The notes: generated from the sequence alone by a model not told the origin. Numbered from the stretch's first letter, positions 52,772 through 62,762 are shown. The stretch is 64,000 bases of DNA from Haloarcula hispanica ATCC 33960 (GCF_000223905.1 NC_015948.1:558001-622000); one strand, 5' to 3'. Translations and numbers: made by a program.

Positions 52772-53110
52772 ATGGAAGAAGTACCACAGGCGGCCTGTGA
52801 GACAGTCGAAGCAGTCGACGGCGTGCACCTGACACAGTTGGCGGTCGGAGAGCAGATGAGCGTCCAGCAGTTCCACATCGACCCCGGTGCGGCCGTCCCG
52901 GAACACAGCCACCGCCACGAGCAGGTCGGCTACGTTGTGAAAGGGACCTTTACCTTCCACGTCAACGGCGAGGAGTACGTCATCGGCCCCGGGGACTCCT
53001 ACGTGGTCCCGAGTGAGGAGCCACACGAAGCGCGCAACGACGGCGAGGAACCGGTCCGGGGTATCGACGTGTTCAGTCCGCCCAGATCGAACCCGGACTG
53101 GCAGGACTAG
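52772..53110 (+). CDS. Cupin-domain protein
   Basis: A 112-residue single-domain cupin. Motif 1 reads VPEHSHRHEQVGYVVKGTFTF (metal ligands His, His, Glu) and motif 2 reads GPGDSYVVPSEEPHEARN (His). Such small cupins bind a metal and may store, sense or convert a small substrate. It is divergent from the zinc-ribbon gene. A lipoprotein gene follows on the same strand after 37 bp. Confidence 0.92.
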   Translation: MEEVPQAACETVEAVDGVHLTQLAVGEQMSVQQFHIDPGAAVPEHSHRHEQVGYVVKGTFTFHVNGEEYVIGPGDSYVVPSEEPHEARNDGEEPVRGIDVFSPPRSNPDWQD

Positions 53111-53147
53111 CCACAACTGTTTGGGGCCGGCGGCCGTAGCGCAATCA

Positions 53148-53945
53148 ATGACGCGAGCAGTGGCTGCTGTCGTGACGCTCGCGCTCGTACTCGCCGGGTG
53201 CTCGGGCTTCGTCCAGCAGGACAGCCCCGAAACAGTCACGCCGGCAGCGGTGCCGACCGATGGGGTCGGGTATCCGCCGGGCGTGAGCGACGAGGCAGTG
53301 GTGCCGCCAGTGCTGGCCAGCGCCCACGCGCGGACGCTCGCGACGACAAACTACACGCTGGTCTCCCGCCAGCGGGTCACCGACAGCAACGGGACGGTAC
53401 TCCGGCGGTCCGACCACACACGCCACGTCGCGGCGAACAAGACGACGTACGCCGGGCAGTTCCGCCAGAACGGCACCGAACTGAACACTTTTACGACCCG
53501 CATTGATTACTGGACCAACGGCTCCATCGTCGCGGCCCGGTACGACGAGCGATCGAACGGGCCCCAGCGGGTCAAGTGGACTGTCCGCGACGACGGCCCG
53601 GTCTCAGACCTCTCGGAGCGGCGGATGATACGCGGTATCGGGGAAGCCGTCGATCTCTCCGTTGCCGACCGGAGCGACGGCGGCGTCGTCCTCGTCGGCA
53701 CCCGTTTCACGGACCCTGACAGGCTCAGTACACCCCTGTTCGTGAGCGCCCCTCGCAATGTCTCTGTCCGGCTCCGCGTCAGTCACGACGGTACCGTCTC
53801 GGCGCTTCGGCTGGCATTCGATGCCGAACGGAGCGACCAGCAGGTCCGTGTCACGCAATACCTGCGGCTACGAAACGTCGGGTCTACGACAGTGACACAG
53901 CCGAAGTGGGTCACGAACACGACCCAGCGGTCGCTTCAGGAATAA
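53148..53945 (+). CDS. Secreted lipoprotein, paralogue of the 616-1377 gene
   Basis: A 265-residue lipoprotein: a signal with lipobox VLAGC at residues 14-18, then a Thr/Pro linker (ETVTPAAVPTDG), then the LASAHARTLATTNYTLVSR segment and many N-glycosylation sequons (NYT, NGT, NKT, NGS). The end TTVTQPKWVTNTT matches the layout of its paralogue. It is likely anchored outside the membrane; the role is unknown. The start at 53148 is chosen because the signal peptide begins there; the frame runs on upstream through the cupin gene. Confidence 0.82.
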   Translation: MTRAVAAVVTLALVLAGCSGFVQQDSPETVTPAAVPTDGVGYPPGVSDEAVVPPVLASAHARTLATTNYTLVSRQRVTDSNGTVLRRSDHTRHVAANKTTYAGQFRQNGTELNTFTTRIDYWTNGSIVAARYDERSNGPQRVKWTVRDDGPVSDLSERRMIRGIGEAVDLSVADRSDGGVVLVGTRFTDPDRLSTPLFVSAPRNVSVRLRVSHDGTVSALRLAFDAERSDQQVRVTQYLRLRNVGSTTVTQPKWVTNTTQRSLQE

Positions 53946-53964
53946 CCGCCCGCAACGAACGAAT

Positions 53965-54189
53965 TCAGGCGCTACCGAGCGCGGGCAGGACTCGGCGGGA
54001 GGCGAGCATATAGCCGGCGTACAGGAGGACCAGCCCCATATATACTTCCCACGCAGCGAACGCGGAGATGCCGCCGGACAGGTCGGCGAGAGCGGCCTGT
54101 TCGGTGAGTGCTCCTCCCACAGTTAGCCCGGCCGCGAGAACCGTCGAGAGAAGGAGTTCAAGTAGCTCCGGAAGCGATTCTGAAACCAT
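53965..54189 (-). CDS. Small two-helix membrane protein
   Basis: A 74-residue protein with an N-terminal helix (LLELLLSTVLAAGLTVGGAL) and a second one at about 44-63 (WEVYMGLVLLYAGYML). No family is recognised. It is divergent from another small membrane protein across 81 bp. A TATA-like TTGTAGC is weak. The gene is plausible because of the clean hydrophobic pattern and position. Confidence 0.6.
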   Translation of the reverse strand: MVSESLPELLELLLSTVLAAGLTVGGALTEQAALADLSGGISAFAAWEVYMGLVLLYAGYMLASRRVLPALGSA

Positions 54190-54270
54190 GTATGCGCAGA
54201 TATCAGTGTCAACCCGCTTGTAGCTCTTTCGATCCGAGAGAGCTTTGTAGGCTCGCGAGAACGGACCTGT

Positions 54271-54498
54271 ATGAGCCAAAACTGGAACGCGGACTACGCG
54301 ACACTCGCAAAGCGCGGGTTCATGCTCGGGGCGGGGCTGTTCCTCCTCGGCATCGCGGGGGAAGTCGCCGGAAGCGCCGTTCTCGGGACGCTCCCCGCCT
54401 GGGGCGACACGCTGCTGGTCGACATGGAAATGCTCGGTATTCTCGTCGGTCTCCTCTCGCCGCTCGTGTTCGGTGTGGTCCTTCCGCTGACGGAGTAA
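54271..54498 (+). CDS. Small two-helix haloarchaeal membrane protein
   Basis: A 75-residue protein: NADYATLAKRGFMLGAGLFLLGIAGEV is a basic-then-hydrophobic start and the second helix is MLGILVGLLSPLVFGVVL. It resembles a small haloarchaeal family (DUF7860-like). The function is unknown. It is divergent from the other small membrane gene. Confidence 0.72.
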   Translation: MSQNWNADYATLAKRGFMLGAGLFLLGIAGEVAGSAVLGTLPAWGDTLLVDMEMLGILVGLLSPLVFGVVLPLTE

Positions 54499-54637
54499 CC
54501 CTTCTCTGACGGATACGCTCGATAAAACGACTCCCGAGCTACGGCCCCGTTCTCCCGACAGCACGACCGCTCGTCTCGCCAGTCCCGGCTGTTGTGCGCG
54601 ATAAAAATGTAGAGTTTGGGTGATCAGCGCGACTCGC

Positions 54638-55900
<1,263 letters not shown>

Positions 55901-56015
55901 ATTCCGCCAATTGACAGTCGCCCCTAAAGGCGTGCCGCTTTCCCTCAGACATGGTAACACAGTCCGTAAAGAAAGGGCTTCGACCGAACGTCGGGACGAC
56001 ACTAACGTCATAGCC

Positions 56016-56024
56016 GGAGGTGAT
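56016..56024 (+). promoter_or_regulatory. Strong ribosome-binding site before the isoaspartyl peptidase gene
   Basis: GGAGGTGAT matches the 3' end of archaeal 16S rRNA at nine positions and directly abuts the ATG at 56025, so the GGAGG core is 4 nt from the start. Most genes in this window lack such a site. It argues for 56025 over the ATG at 56052. Confidence 0.5.
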
Positions 56025-56894
56025 ATGCCGTTCGTGTGTCAACGGGGTTGCATGCACGTCATCGTCCACGGCGGCGCGGGCAGTCCACCGGAGTCACCGG
56101 CTACTCGGCAGGAAACACTCACTGACGCCGCTGAACAGGCAACGGCGGCGGAGGGTCCGATGGACGCGGTGCTGGCCGCGCTTCGACCGCTCGAATCCGA
56201 TCCGGCGTTCAACGCCGGCGTCGGTGGGGCCGTCCAGAGCGATGGGGAGGTCCGGACCGACGCCGGATTGATGACCGACGACGGTCGGGTCGGGGCGGCG
56301 TGTGCAATGTCTGGCGTTGTACACGCCGCGGACGTGTCCTATACGGTGGCAACTGAGACACCACATGTCTTGCTGGCCGGTGACGAGGCCGTCGATTTCG
56401 CGGCAGGCATGGGTGTCGAAACCGGTCGCGACCTCACGACTGCGGAGACACGACAGCGATACGAGGCCGCTGACCCTCCTGATGGCGGACCCGCAGATCA
56501 TCTTGAATGGGTCCGTGAGCATTTCAGCGGCACTGACACCGTCGGCGCGGTCGCGACCGACGGGGACCGGCTCGCGGCGGCGACATCGACCGCCGGGCGC
56601 TGGTTCGCGCTGGCCGGTCGGGTCGGCGACGTACCGCAGATCGGCGCTGGCTTCTACGCGGACGACCGCGGTGGCGCGAGCGCGACCGGCGAAGGGGAGG
56701 CTATTGCCCGGTTCGGCCTAGCCCGCCGCGCCGTCGAACTGCTCGACACGTACGGCCCGCGACAGGCCGCCGAGGAGGCGATTGCGGCGTTCGAGGACGC
56801 TACTGGCAGGCGCGCCGGCGTAATCGTCCTCGACCACGCCGGCCACACCGGAGCCGAACGCAACACCGCCGCGATGCAGACCGCGACGAGATAG
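56025..56894 (+). CDS. Isoaspartyl peptidase/L-asparaginase (Ntn-hydrolase)
   Basis: A 289-residue protein (280 from the alternative ATG at 56052). It has the plant-type asparaginase pattern: IVHGGAGSPPE, AALRPLESDPAFNAGVGGAVQSDG, TPHVLLAGDEAV, and DTVGAVATDG, where the Thr is the nucleophile freed by self-cleavage, then STAGRWFALAGRVGDVPQIGAGFYAD. It removes isoaspartyl damage or hydrolyses asparagine. The strong ribosome site favours the earlier start, while family alignment favours MHVIVHGG. The end is reached 43 bp before map. Confidence 0.9.
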   Translation: MPFVCQRGCMHVIVHGGAGSPPESPATRQETLTDAAEQATAAEGPMDAVLAALRPLESDPAFNAGVGGAVQSDGEVRTDAGLMTDDGRVGAACAMSGVVHAADVSYTVATETPHVLLAGDEAVDFAAGMGVETGRDLTTAETRQRYEAADPPDGGPADHLEWVREHFSGTDTVGAVATDGDRLAAATSTAGRWFALAGRVGDVPQIGAGFYADDRGGASATGEGEAIARFGLARRAVELLDTYGPRQAAEEAIAAFEDATGRRAGVIVLDHAGHTGAERNTAAMQTATR

Positions 56895-56937
56895 CCAGAG
56901 GGAAACCCCTTTGGCCGCCACCGACTAACCGGCGTGC

Positions 56938-57834
56938 ATGACTGACGTGGACTTCGATTCCGAGCAGTACGAGAAATGCCGTGAAGCAGGCGAGATTCTA
57001 GCACAGGTACGTGACGAGGCAGCCGAACGCGTCGAGGTGGGCGTCTCCCATCTCGAAGTCGCCCAGTGGGCCGAGGACAAAATCAAGGAGTTGGGTGGCA
57101 AGCCGGCGTTTCCGGTGAACATCTCCATCGACGAGGAGGCGGCCCACGCCACGCCCGAGCGCGACGACGACGCAACATTCGGCGAGGAGATGGTCAACCT
57201 CGACATCGGCGTCCACGTCGACGGGTGGCTCGCCGACACCGCCGTGACGGTCGACCTCTCCGGGCAGGACGAACTCGCCGAAGCGCCCGCCGAGGCCCTG
57301 GACGCCGCGCTGGACGTTGCCGGCCCCGGTGTCGATGTAGGCCAGATCGGCGCGGCCGTCGAGGAGGTCATCGAGGGGTACGGCTACAACCCCGTCGTGA
57401 ACCTCACCGGCCACGGACTGGGCCACTGGGAGCAGCACACGTCGCCGAACATCCCGAACCGCGAGGTGGCACAGGGTGCAACGCTCGACGTGGGCGACGT
57501 GGTCGCCATCGAGCCGTTCGCCACCGATGGCCGCGGTAAGGTGCAGGAAGGGGCCGACGAGGAGATTTTCGCCCTCGAACGGGAAGGGTCAGTTCGGAAC
57601 CGGCAGGCTCGACAGGTCCTCGAACAGATTACCGAGGAGTATCGGACCCTCCCCTTCGCGGCCCGCTGGCTCGATTCGCCGCGAGCGGAGATGGCGCTTC
57701 GCCGCCTGAAACAGCAGGATATCGTCCACGGTTATCCAGTTCTTAAGGAGCAGGACGGGGCCTACGTCAGTCAGAAGGAACACACCGTTATCATCACCGA
57801 GGACGGCTGTGAAGTGACGACCCGTTCGCGGTAG
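56938..57834 (+). CDS. map: Methionine aminopeptidase, type II
   Basis: A 298-residue archaeal type 2 enzyme. It removes N-terminal Met from new proteins. Metal ligands: Asp in NLDIGVHVDGWLADTAV (two), His in NLTGHGLGHWEQH, Glu in VVAIEPFATDG and Glu in SQKEHTVIITEDG. The type II insert at about residues 200-265 is present. The substrate His in HTSPNIPN is visible. It follows the isoaspartyl peptidase gene by 43 bp; co-transcription is possible. Confidence 0.97.
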   Translation: MTDVDFDSEQYEKCREAGEILAQVRDEAAERVEVGVSHLEVAQWAEDKIKELGGKPAFPVNISIDEEAAHATPERDDDATFGEEMVNLDIGVHVDGWLADTAVTVDLSGQDELAEAPAEALDAALDVAGPGVDVGQIGAAVEEVIEGYGYNPVVNLTGHGLGHWEQHTSPNIPNREVAQGATLDVGDVVAIEPFATDGRGKVQEGADEEIFALEREGSVRNRQARQVLEQITEEYRTLPFAARWLDSPRAEMALRRLKQQDIVHGYPVLKEQDGAYVSQKEHTVIITEDGCEVTTRSR

Positions 57835-57984
57835 CGTGAACACCGGCTTCGAACCCGCTGGACTGACACCGGACTCCGCTTCTTGAGCATCCACAGCGAC
57901 ATCTCTCTGTGGCCGGTGTGAAAGGGTGTGATGGGTGGGGTGTGTGGCCACGCAGTCAAAGACCGCGTGGCGTATGGAAACGGT

Positions 57985-58007
57985 GGGGTGGGGGTGGGGT
58001 GTGTGGG
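57985..58007 (+). other. G-rich tract with quadruplex potential
   Basis: Four G runs (GGGG, GGGGG, GGGG, GGG) are separated by loops of 1-5 nt on the plus strand, in an intergenic part with further GGTGGGG runs at 57930-57945. It lies just beyond the stop of the minus-strand zinc-ribbon gene and after map. A G-quadruplex could form and may affect termination. Confidence 0.55.
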
Positions 58008-58011
58008 ATGG

Positions 58012-58209
58012 TCAGGCGTTGTTCATCCGCGTGGACGTGGTTGTACCACAGATCTGACACTCGCTGACCCGATACGGCTCTCGGGAGAACGCCGCGTTCT
58101 CGCGTTTATCCGACTCTGTCTGTATCTGGACACGCACGGCGTGCGGTGTCTCGCGGTCACACGTCGAACAGTGTTCAGCCATGTCAACGCCGTCGTTTAT
58201 CGCTGCCAT
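58012..58209 (-). CDS. Small zinc beta-ribbon protein (DUF7835-like)
   Basis: A 65-residue protein with two cysteine pairs (CSTC near residue 13 and CQIC near 53), so it most likely binds zinc. The pattern MAEHCSTCDRETPHAV to SREPYRVSECQICGTTTSTRMNNA matches a small haloarchaeal family (DUF7835-like). I chose the ATG at 58209 because the TATA box at 58235-58247 lies about 30 nt upstream; the ATG nine codons in (58182) is the alternative. Confidence 0.8.
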   Translation of the reverse strand: MAAINDGVDMAEHCSTCDRETPHAVRVQIQTESDKRENAAFSREPYRVSECQICGTTTSTRMNNA

Positions 58210-58234
58210 CCCGTCTGACACAAGCCGGGTACGG

Positions 58235-58247
58235 AGTATAAAAACCA
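58235..58247 (-). promoter_or_regulatory. TATA box for the zinc beta-ribbon gene
   Basis: GGTTTTTATACT on the minus strand is a strong archaeal TATA box, centred about 31 nt before the ATG at 58209. This fits a leaderless or very short-leader transcript. Confidence 0.6.
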
Positions 58248-58386
58248 CCCTCAGTTCTGGTCCGTTCAGCACTGTTTATCGCCAGACAGTGGTCGATTTT
58301 TGCTGATTGCGGTCTTAGAAAGGCTGAGAATGTTTAAAAGATATTCTAAGACAATAGAACCCGGTCTGCGGCCGTGAACGGCCAAC

Positions 58387-58400
58387 ACTTTTATATACTA
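58387..58400 (+). promoter_or_regulatory. TATA box for the HIT-family gene
   Basis: ACTTTTATATACTA is a strong TATA box 53-66 nt before the ATG at 58453, so the message would carry a leader of about 28 nt. The 243-bp spacer 58210-58452 holds no gene; it is AT-rich near 58310-58400 and appears to hold the two divergent promoters only. Confidence 0.6.
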
Positions 58401-58452
58401 CATTCGCGGTATCGGTCATGTCGTTTTTGCTGGTGGGTCGACAACTGGCGGT

Positions 58453-58989
58453 ATGGACAAGGTGTTTGCGCCGTGGCGCATCGAGTGGGTCGAACGCGAG
58501 GAGACGAACCCCGACGTCGACTGCGTGTTCTGTGCGTTTCGAGCGGGGGACGACGACCGGGCGAACAACCTCGTGGCACGAAGCGACCACGCCTTCGTCC
58601 TCCTGAACAACTACCCGTACAACCCCGGGCATGTGATGGTCATTCCCCACACCCACACCGGCGAGTACGGCGACCTCGACGACGAAACCCTGCTCGATCA
58701 CGCCCGACTGAAACAGCGGACCTTCGATGCTCTCGAAACGGCGCTGTCCCCGGACGCGTTCAACGCGGGGCTGAACCTCGGTGGCTCCGCGGCCGGCGGG
58801 TCGATTGACGACCACCTCCATACTCACGTCGTCCCGCGGTGGAACGGCGACACCAATTTCATGCCGGTCATCAGCGACACGAAGGTCATCGTCGAGGCCG
58901 TCGAAGAGACGTACGACCGGCTCTACGCTGCGTTCGCATCACAGGACGGGACAACCGCTCCCGAGGACGGGGCTGTCCGAATCGAGTAG
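58453..58989 (+). CDS. HIT-family nucleotide-binding protein
   Basis: A 178-residue histidine-triad protein. It starts with a zinc-like VDCVFCAF pair (Cys-x-x-Cys) typical of FHIT/GalT-branch members, then LLNNYPYNPGHVMVIPHTHTGEY, and the triad HLHTHVVPRW. Such proteins hydrolyse dinucleoside polyphosphates or nucleoside phosphoramidates. It is a single gene with its own TATA box. Confidence 0.94.
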   Translation: MDKVFAPWRIEWVEREETNPDVDCVFCAFRAGDDDRANNLVARSDHAFVLLNNYPYNPGHVMVIPHTHTGEYGDLDDETLLDHARLKQRTFDALETALSPDAFNAGLNLGGSAAGGSIDDHLHTHVVPRWNGDTNFMPVISDTKVIVEAVEETYDRLYAAFASQDGTTAPEDGAVRIE

Positions 58990-59116
58990 TTCGGCCGGCC
59001 GTACCGACAGAGACGCGGTCTTCGTCCGTGGGACTGTGGTGAAACAGCCGATTTCCGGTAGCTGAAAAGCATCGGGTGGGCCTTTTTCAGTAGACGCCAA
59101 ACTGTCGTATGGTCCC

Positions 59117-60004
59117 ATGACGCAAGAAGCCCCTCCAAATCACGGCCAGCGTGATAAGTACCCAGCCCCGTCCGGTCGCCGCCGCTTCGTCAAAGGACTG
59201 GTCGGTGCCAGTGCATTGTCGGGAGTGACGACTGTCGGCGGCTTCGCAGTCGACGCAGCGACTGACCAAGGCGGTGTCGGTGGTGGTACCGTGTCCTATA
59301 TCGGCATCCAGAACATCGCTGGCCCGGCGAACCGACCGATGCCGCTCGTTCCGCTGGAGATATCCGATGGCGCACTCCGCGGAAAGTGGCCGTCCGTCTC
59401 GGAAGTGACCACGGGCGGTGATACTTTCCGTATCGCCAAAGCGGAGTTGGGCGGCGTGACGTATTCCCAGCAGTGGTTCCAGTACTGCGGGCTCGAAGTC
59501 GCCGCGGGACTCGAGCCAGACCCCGAGCGTGACGGGTTCCTCAGGTCGAAGGCGGCATATGACTGGCAATCACAGCTGAATGACGGAGATAAACTCCGTG
59601 TCGAGCACTTCGAGGACTACGAGTCTTGGGGAAACGATATCGGTAGCGACGGTCTCGGCAAGCCAGCGGTCGCGACCTGGCGTTCACAGGGCGAGGACGT
59701 CAAAGAGATACAGGTGCAAGTGTTCCGGACACCTGCTGTCTCGAAGATGGTCGCCGGTGACGACGAGTATGCCGACCTCGCCGGTGAGATACGCGAGTTC
59801 CTGGACGCGGCCACTGCTAAGGATTTCATCGCATGGGTGAACCGCTGTACGCACCTCTGCTGTAATCCCGGGTATAAGACGATGCCCGGAAGCGCGAAGT
59901 TCGAGGCTGCCGACAAGGTGTACTGTAACTGCCACCAGTCGGTATACGATCCGTTCTCGCCGACGACGGCAACTTTTGCGTCGCGGCCTCGGCCACAGGG
60001 ATAG
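59117..60004 (+). CDS. Tat-exported Rieske-type iron-sulfur protein
   Basis: A 295-residue protein. The N-terminus has a Tat signal (GRRRFVKGLVGASALSG) that may also stay as a membrane anchor. The C-terminal Rieske fold has ligands CTHLCC and CNCHQSVYDPF, so the 2Fe-2S cluster has the normal two Cys plus two His, and the extra cysteines can form the disulfide. Compared with the usual CTHLGC and CPCHGS, Gly is replaced. This fits a quinol-cytochrome or related electron-transfer subunit. No cytochrome b gene is adjacent. Confidence 0.88.
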   Translation: MTQEAPPNHGQRDKYPAPSGRRRFVKGLVGASALSGVTTVGGFAVDAATDQGGVGGGTVSYIGIQNIAGPANRPMPLVPLEISDGALRGKWPSVSEVTTGGDTFRIAKAELGGVTYSQQWFQYCGLEVAAGLEPDPERDGFLRSKAAYDWQSQLNDGDKLRVEHFEDYESWGNDIGSDGLGKPAVATWRSQGEDVKEIQVQVFRTPAVSKMVAGDDEYADLAGEIREFLDAATAKDFIAWVNRCTHLCCNPGYKTMPGSAKFEAADKVYCNCHQSVYDPFSPTTATFASRPRPQG

Positions 60005-60050
60005 CTCAGTGTCGAAGCGGCTTTGACGGCGGCCCGACAACGGGGGAGCA

Positions 60051-60965
60051 ATGTCACGCCGCGCGACGCTCAGGCGGGTCGGCCTGCTCGTTCTCGGCGT
60101 CAATCTCCTCCTCGTGCTGCTGAAAGCCAGCGTCTGGCTCACCACCGGGAGCTTCGCTGTCCAGTCCGAGGCGGTCAACAGCGCCGCCGACACCGCCTAC
60201 TCGCTGGTCATCGTCGCTGGGCTGTACCTGACGACGCGCCCGCCGGACTTCGAGCATCCCCACGGCCACGAACGTATCGAGCCGTTCGTCTCGCTGTTCG
60301 TCGCCGCGGGTATCTTTTCCGCTGGCGGGTTCGTCCTCTGGAACGCCGGTACTGCCCTGCTGACCGGGAACATCTCGGTAACACAGGGGCCAGCCGCCGT
60401 GCTCGTGCTCGCCTTCTCGGCCGTCGCGAAGTACGCCCTCTACCGCTACTGTCTCCGCGCGGGCACGGACCGTAACTCCCCGGCGCTCATTGCGACGGCG
60501 AAGGACAACCGCAACGACATCCTCACCGCGGGAGCGGCGCTGGTCGGCGTCGGTGGTGCGATGGCCGGTTACCCCATTGCCGACCCGCTGGCTGCGCTCG
60601 TCGTCGCCATCGGCATCATCTACACCGGCATCGAGGTCGTACAGGAAAACGTCACCTATCTCGTTGGCGGCGCACCACCGGAGGACCTCCGGCGCGAAAT
60701 TCTTCGCCGCGCGCTGGACCACCCGCAGGTCCGAGGCGCACACGACGTTATCGCCCACTACGTCGGCCCCGAAATCGACGTGAGCCTCCACATCGAGGTG
60801 GAAGGCGACCTGACGCTGTTCGAGGCCCACGACATCGAGACGGCGGTCATCAAGTCCATCGAGGAACTCCCGGAGGTCGACGACGCGTTCATCCACGTCG
60901 ACCCGAAGGAACTCGGCGAGTGGAAAGACGACGAGGAAGTGGAACGACTCGCTGACCTGGAGTGA
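60051..60965 (+). CDS. Cation diffusion facilitator transporter
   Basis: A 304-residue CDF protein with about six membrane helices and a cytoplasmic C-terminal domain. Helix 2 has SFAVQSEAVNSAADTAYSLV, where the metal site reads Asn...Asp instead of the Zn-type His/Asp...Asp, which hints at Mn or Fe. It has the EHPHGHERIEPF loop, and helix 5 with TAKDNRNDILTAG. The C-terminal domain (VRGAHDVIAHYVGPEIDVSLHIEV) is typical. It exports divalent metal using the proton or ion gradient. Confidence 0.94.
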   Translation: MSRRATLRRVGLLVLGVNLLLVLLKASVWLTTGSFAVQSEAVNSAADTAYSLVIVAGLYLTTRPPDFEHPHGHERIEPFVSLFVAAGIFSAGGFVLWNAGTALLTGNISVTQGPAAVLVLAFSAVAKYALYRYCLRAGTDRNSPALIATAKDNRNDILTAGAALVGVGGAMAGYPIADPLAALVVAIGIIYTGIEVVQENVTYLVGGAPPEDLRREILRRALDHPQVRGAHDVIAHYVGPEIDVSLHIEVEGDLTLFEAHDIETAVIKSIEELPEVDDAFIHVDPKELGEWKDDEEVERLADLE

Positions 60966-60998
60966 CGTTTTAGTAGCTTCCGTGCCATGCCGTAGCAT

Positions 60999-61385
60999 AT
61001 GAGTGACGACTCATCACGTAGCTGGCTCGCGCTTGGACGACTGTTGTTCGGCCTCGGTGTGGCCCTCCAGGCCGCTGAGGACTTCCGCGATATGGAGGAC
61101 GCAATCGAGTACGCTGAGTCTGCGGGTGTCCCCGCGCCGGACCTGCTGGCCCCGCTGGCCTCGGGGATGATGCTGGTCGGCGGGCTGGGGACGGCATTCT
61201 GGCGGCTCCCGCGCGTTTCGACCGGTGCCGTCGCCACGTTCCTCGCCGTCGTTACCCCGACGATGCACGACTTCTGGAACGCCGACCCGGACGACAAGAG
61301 TGGTGAGCGCCTGGCTTTCTTCGGCAACCTCGCGATGTTCGGCGGAGCGATAGCGTACCTTCGTGAAGCCTACAGCGGTGACTGA
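60999..61385 (+). CDS. DoxX-like membrane protein
   Basis: A 128-residue protein with four membrane helices. The pattern ALGRLLFGLGVALQAAEDFRDM, then PLASGMMLVGGLGTAFWRL, then VATFLAVVTPTMHDFWN and FFGNLAMFGGAIAYL matches DoxX-like proteins. The role is unknown, perhaps a redox or membrane-stress function. It starts 33 bp after the CDF gene and may be co-transcribed. TATA-like TTTTAGTAG sits at 60968. Confidence 0.85.
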   Translation: MSDDSSRSWLALGRLLFGLGVALQAAEDFRDMEDAIEYAESAGVPAPDLLAPLASGMMLVGGLGTAFWRLPRVSTGAVATFLAVVTPTMHDFWNADPDDKSGERLAFFGNLAMFGGAIAYLREAYSGD

Positions 61386-61428
61386 CGGCTCGGTCGATTC
61401 CGACTGAAAATTCGGGCTGCCGACCCGC

Positions 61429-62712
61429 TCAGTCCGCGACCTGCGCCCGCTCGATCGGCTCGCCGAAGGCGTAGACGGTGTTGTGGCTCGTGATCTCCAC
61501 GTCGACCGTGTCGCCGATTTCGAGGCCGCGCTCCTGTGCGTCGGCGATGACGACCTGTCGGTAGGCCTCGTCGTAGCCCACCAGCGACTCGTCGGTACCG
61601 TCCTCGACGAGCAACACCGAGGACGTGTGGCCGACCATCTCCTCGTAGGCCTCGGCCATCAGCTCCATCTTCGCCTCGCTCATCTCCTTCGAGCGGTCCT
61701 TCTTCGTCTGGCCGCCCAGGCCTTTCATGTCGGCGGCGTCGGTGCCGGGCCGCTTGGAGAAGCGCGTGACGTTGATCTTCTCGGGCCGGGTCTCGCGCAG
61801 CAGCGCCATCGACTCCTCGTGGTCGGCCGGCTCCTCGGTCGGGAAGCCGACGATGAAGTCCGTCGACAGCGTCCAGTAGTCCAGGTGGTCGTCCAGCGTC
61901 TCGACGACCTCCAGATACTCCGAGACGGCGTGTTGCCGGCGCATATCGGCCAGCACGTCGTCGCTGCCGGACTGGACCGGCGCGTGGATGAAGTTGTACA
62001 GTTCGTCGTGCTCGGCGAACACCGCCGCGAGTTCCTCGCGGACGCCGTGGAGGCCCTTCGGGTTCGCCATGCCGACGCGTACCCGGAAGTCACCGTCGAT
62101 GTCGGAGCAGATGCGGTCGAGTAGCTCCGGCAGCAGGCTCGTCCCCTTGTTCGTGTCCCAGCCGTAGACGCCGGTGTCCTGGCCCGTGATGCGGATTTCC
62201 TTCGCGCCGGCGTGAACGAGCGCACGGGCCTTCTCGACGTTCTCCTCGACCGACGGCGACTCGATTCGCCCGGTCGCCTGCTTGGTGATGCAGTAGGAGC
62301 AGTCCGACATACACCCCCGTGCGATGGGAAGGATACCAACGACGCCGTTGAGCACCGTTTCGGTGTCCGGCGTGATTGTCGGGCACTCGCCGTTGAGGAC
62401 GTACTGGGGCACGTCGTCCCAGTGGAGTACCTCCGCGTCGACGTCGGCGCTCTGGAACTCCTCGCCCTGTGCGAGCGCCATACAGCCCGTGATGACGAGG
62501 TCGGCCGGCGTTTCTTTGTCGAGTTCTTTGGCCCGTGCGAGCATGTTCCGCTCGGTTTTCTCAAGCACCGTACAGGTGTTGAGAATCGCTACGTCAGCCG
62601 ACTCCGGCCCGTCGGCGGGATGGTGCCCGCCCTCCCGGAGCGCCTGCTCGATCTGCTGGGTCTCACCTCTGTTCGAGGTGCACCCGTACGTCTCGATATG
62701 ATACCGGGCCAT
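61429..62712 (-). CDS. tRNA methylthiotransferase (MtaB/e-MtaB-like radical SAM)
   Basis: A 427-residue methylthiotransferase of the MiaB class. The N-terminal UPF0004 domain has cysteines in YGCTSNRGE, NTCTVLEKTE and ITGCMALAQ for the auxiliary cluster. The radical-SAM cluster is CMSDCSYCITKQ. A TRAM domain ends the protein. The archaeal/eukaryotic e-MtaB (CDKAL1) branch adds the methylthio group to t6A37 in tRNA. The ATG directly precedes the domain. Confidence 0.94.
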   Translation of the reverse strand: MARYHIETYGCTSNRGETQQIEQALREGGHHPADGPESADVAILNTCTVLEKTERNMLARAKELDKETPADLVITGCMALAQGEEFQSADVDAEVLHWDDVPQYVLNGECPTITPDTETVLNGVVGILPIARGCMSDCSYCITKQATGRIESPSVEENVEKARALVHAGAKEIRITGQDTGVYGWDTNKGTSLLPELLDRICSDIDGDFRVRVGMANPKGLHGVREELAAVFAEHDELYNFIHAPVQSGSDDVLADMRRQHAVSEYLEVVETLDDHLDYWTLSTDFIVGFPTEEPADHEESMALLRETRPEKINVTRFSKRPGTDAADMKGLGGQTKKDRSKEMSEAKMELMAEAYEEMVGHTSSVLLVEDGTDESLVGYDEAYRQVVIADAQERGLEIGDTVDVEITSHNTVYAFGEPIERAQVAD

Positions 62713-62762
62713 TCATCCAGACACTATCGCCAGGACGGCAAAAGGGCGACGGATTAGACCGG

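Noticed and set aside
57928..58218. Open frame over the G-rich tract on the plus strand
   Set aside because: Opposite to the zinc-ribbon gene and composed of repeat-like G-rich codons.
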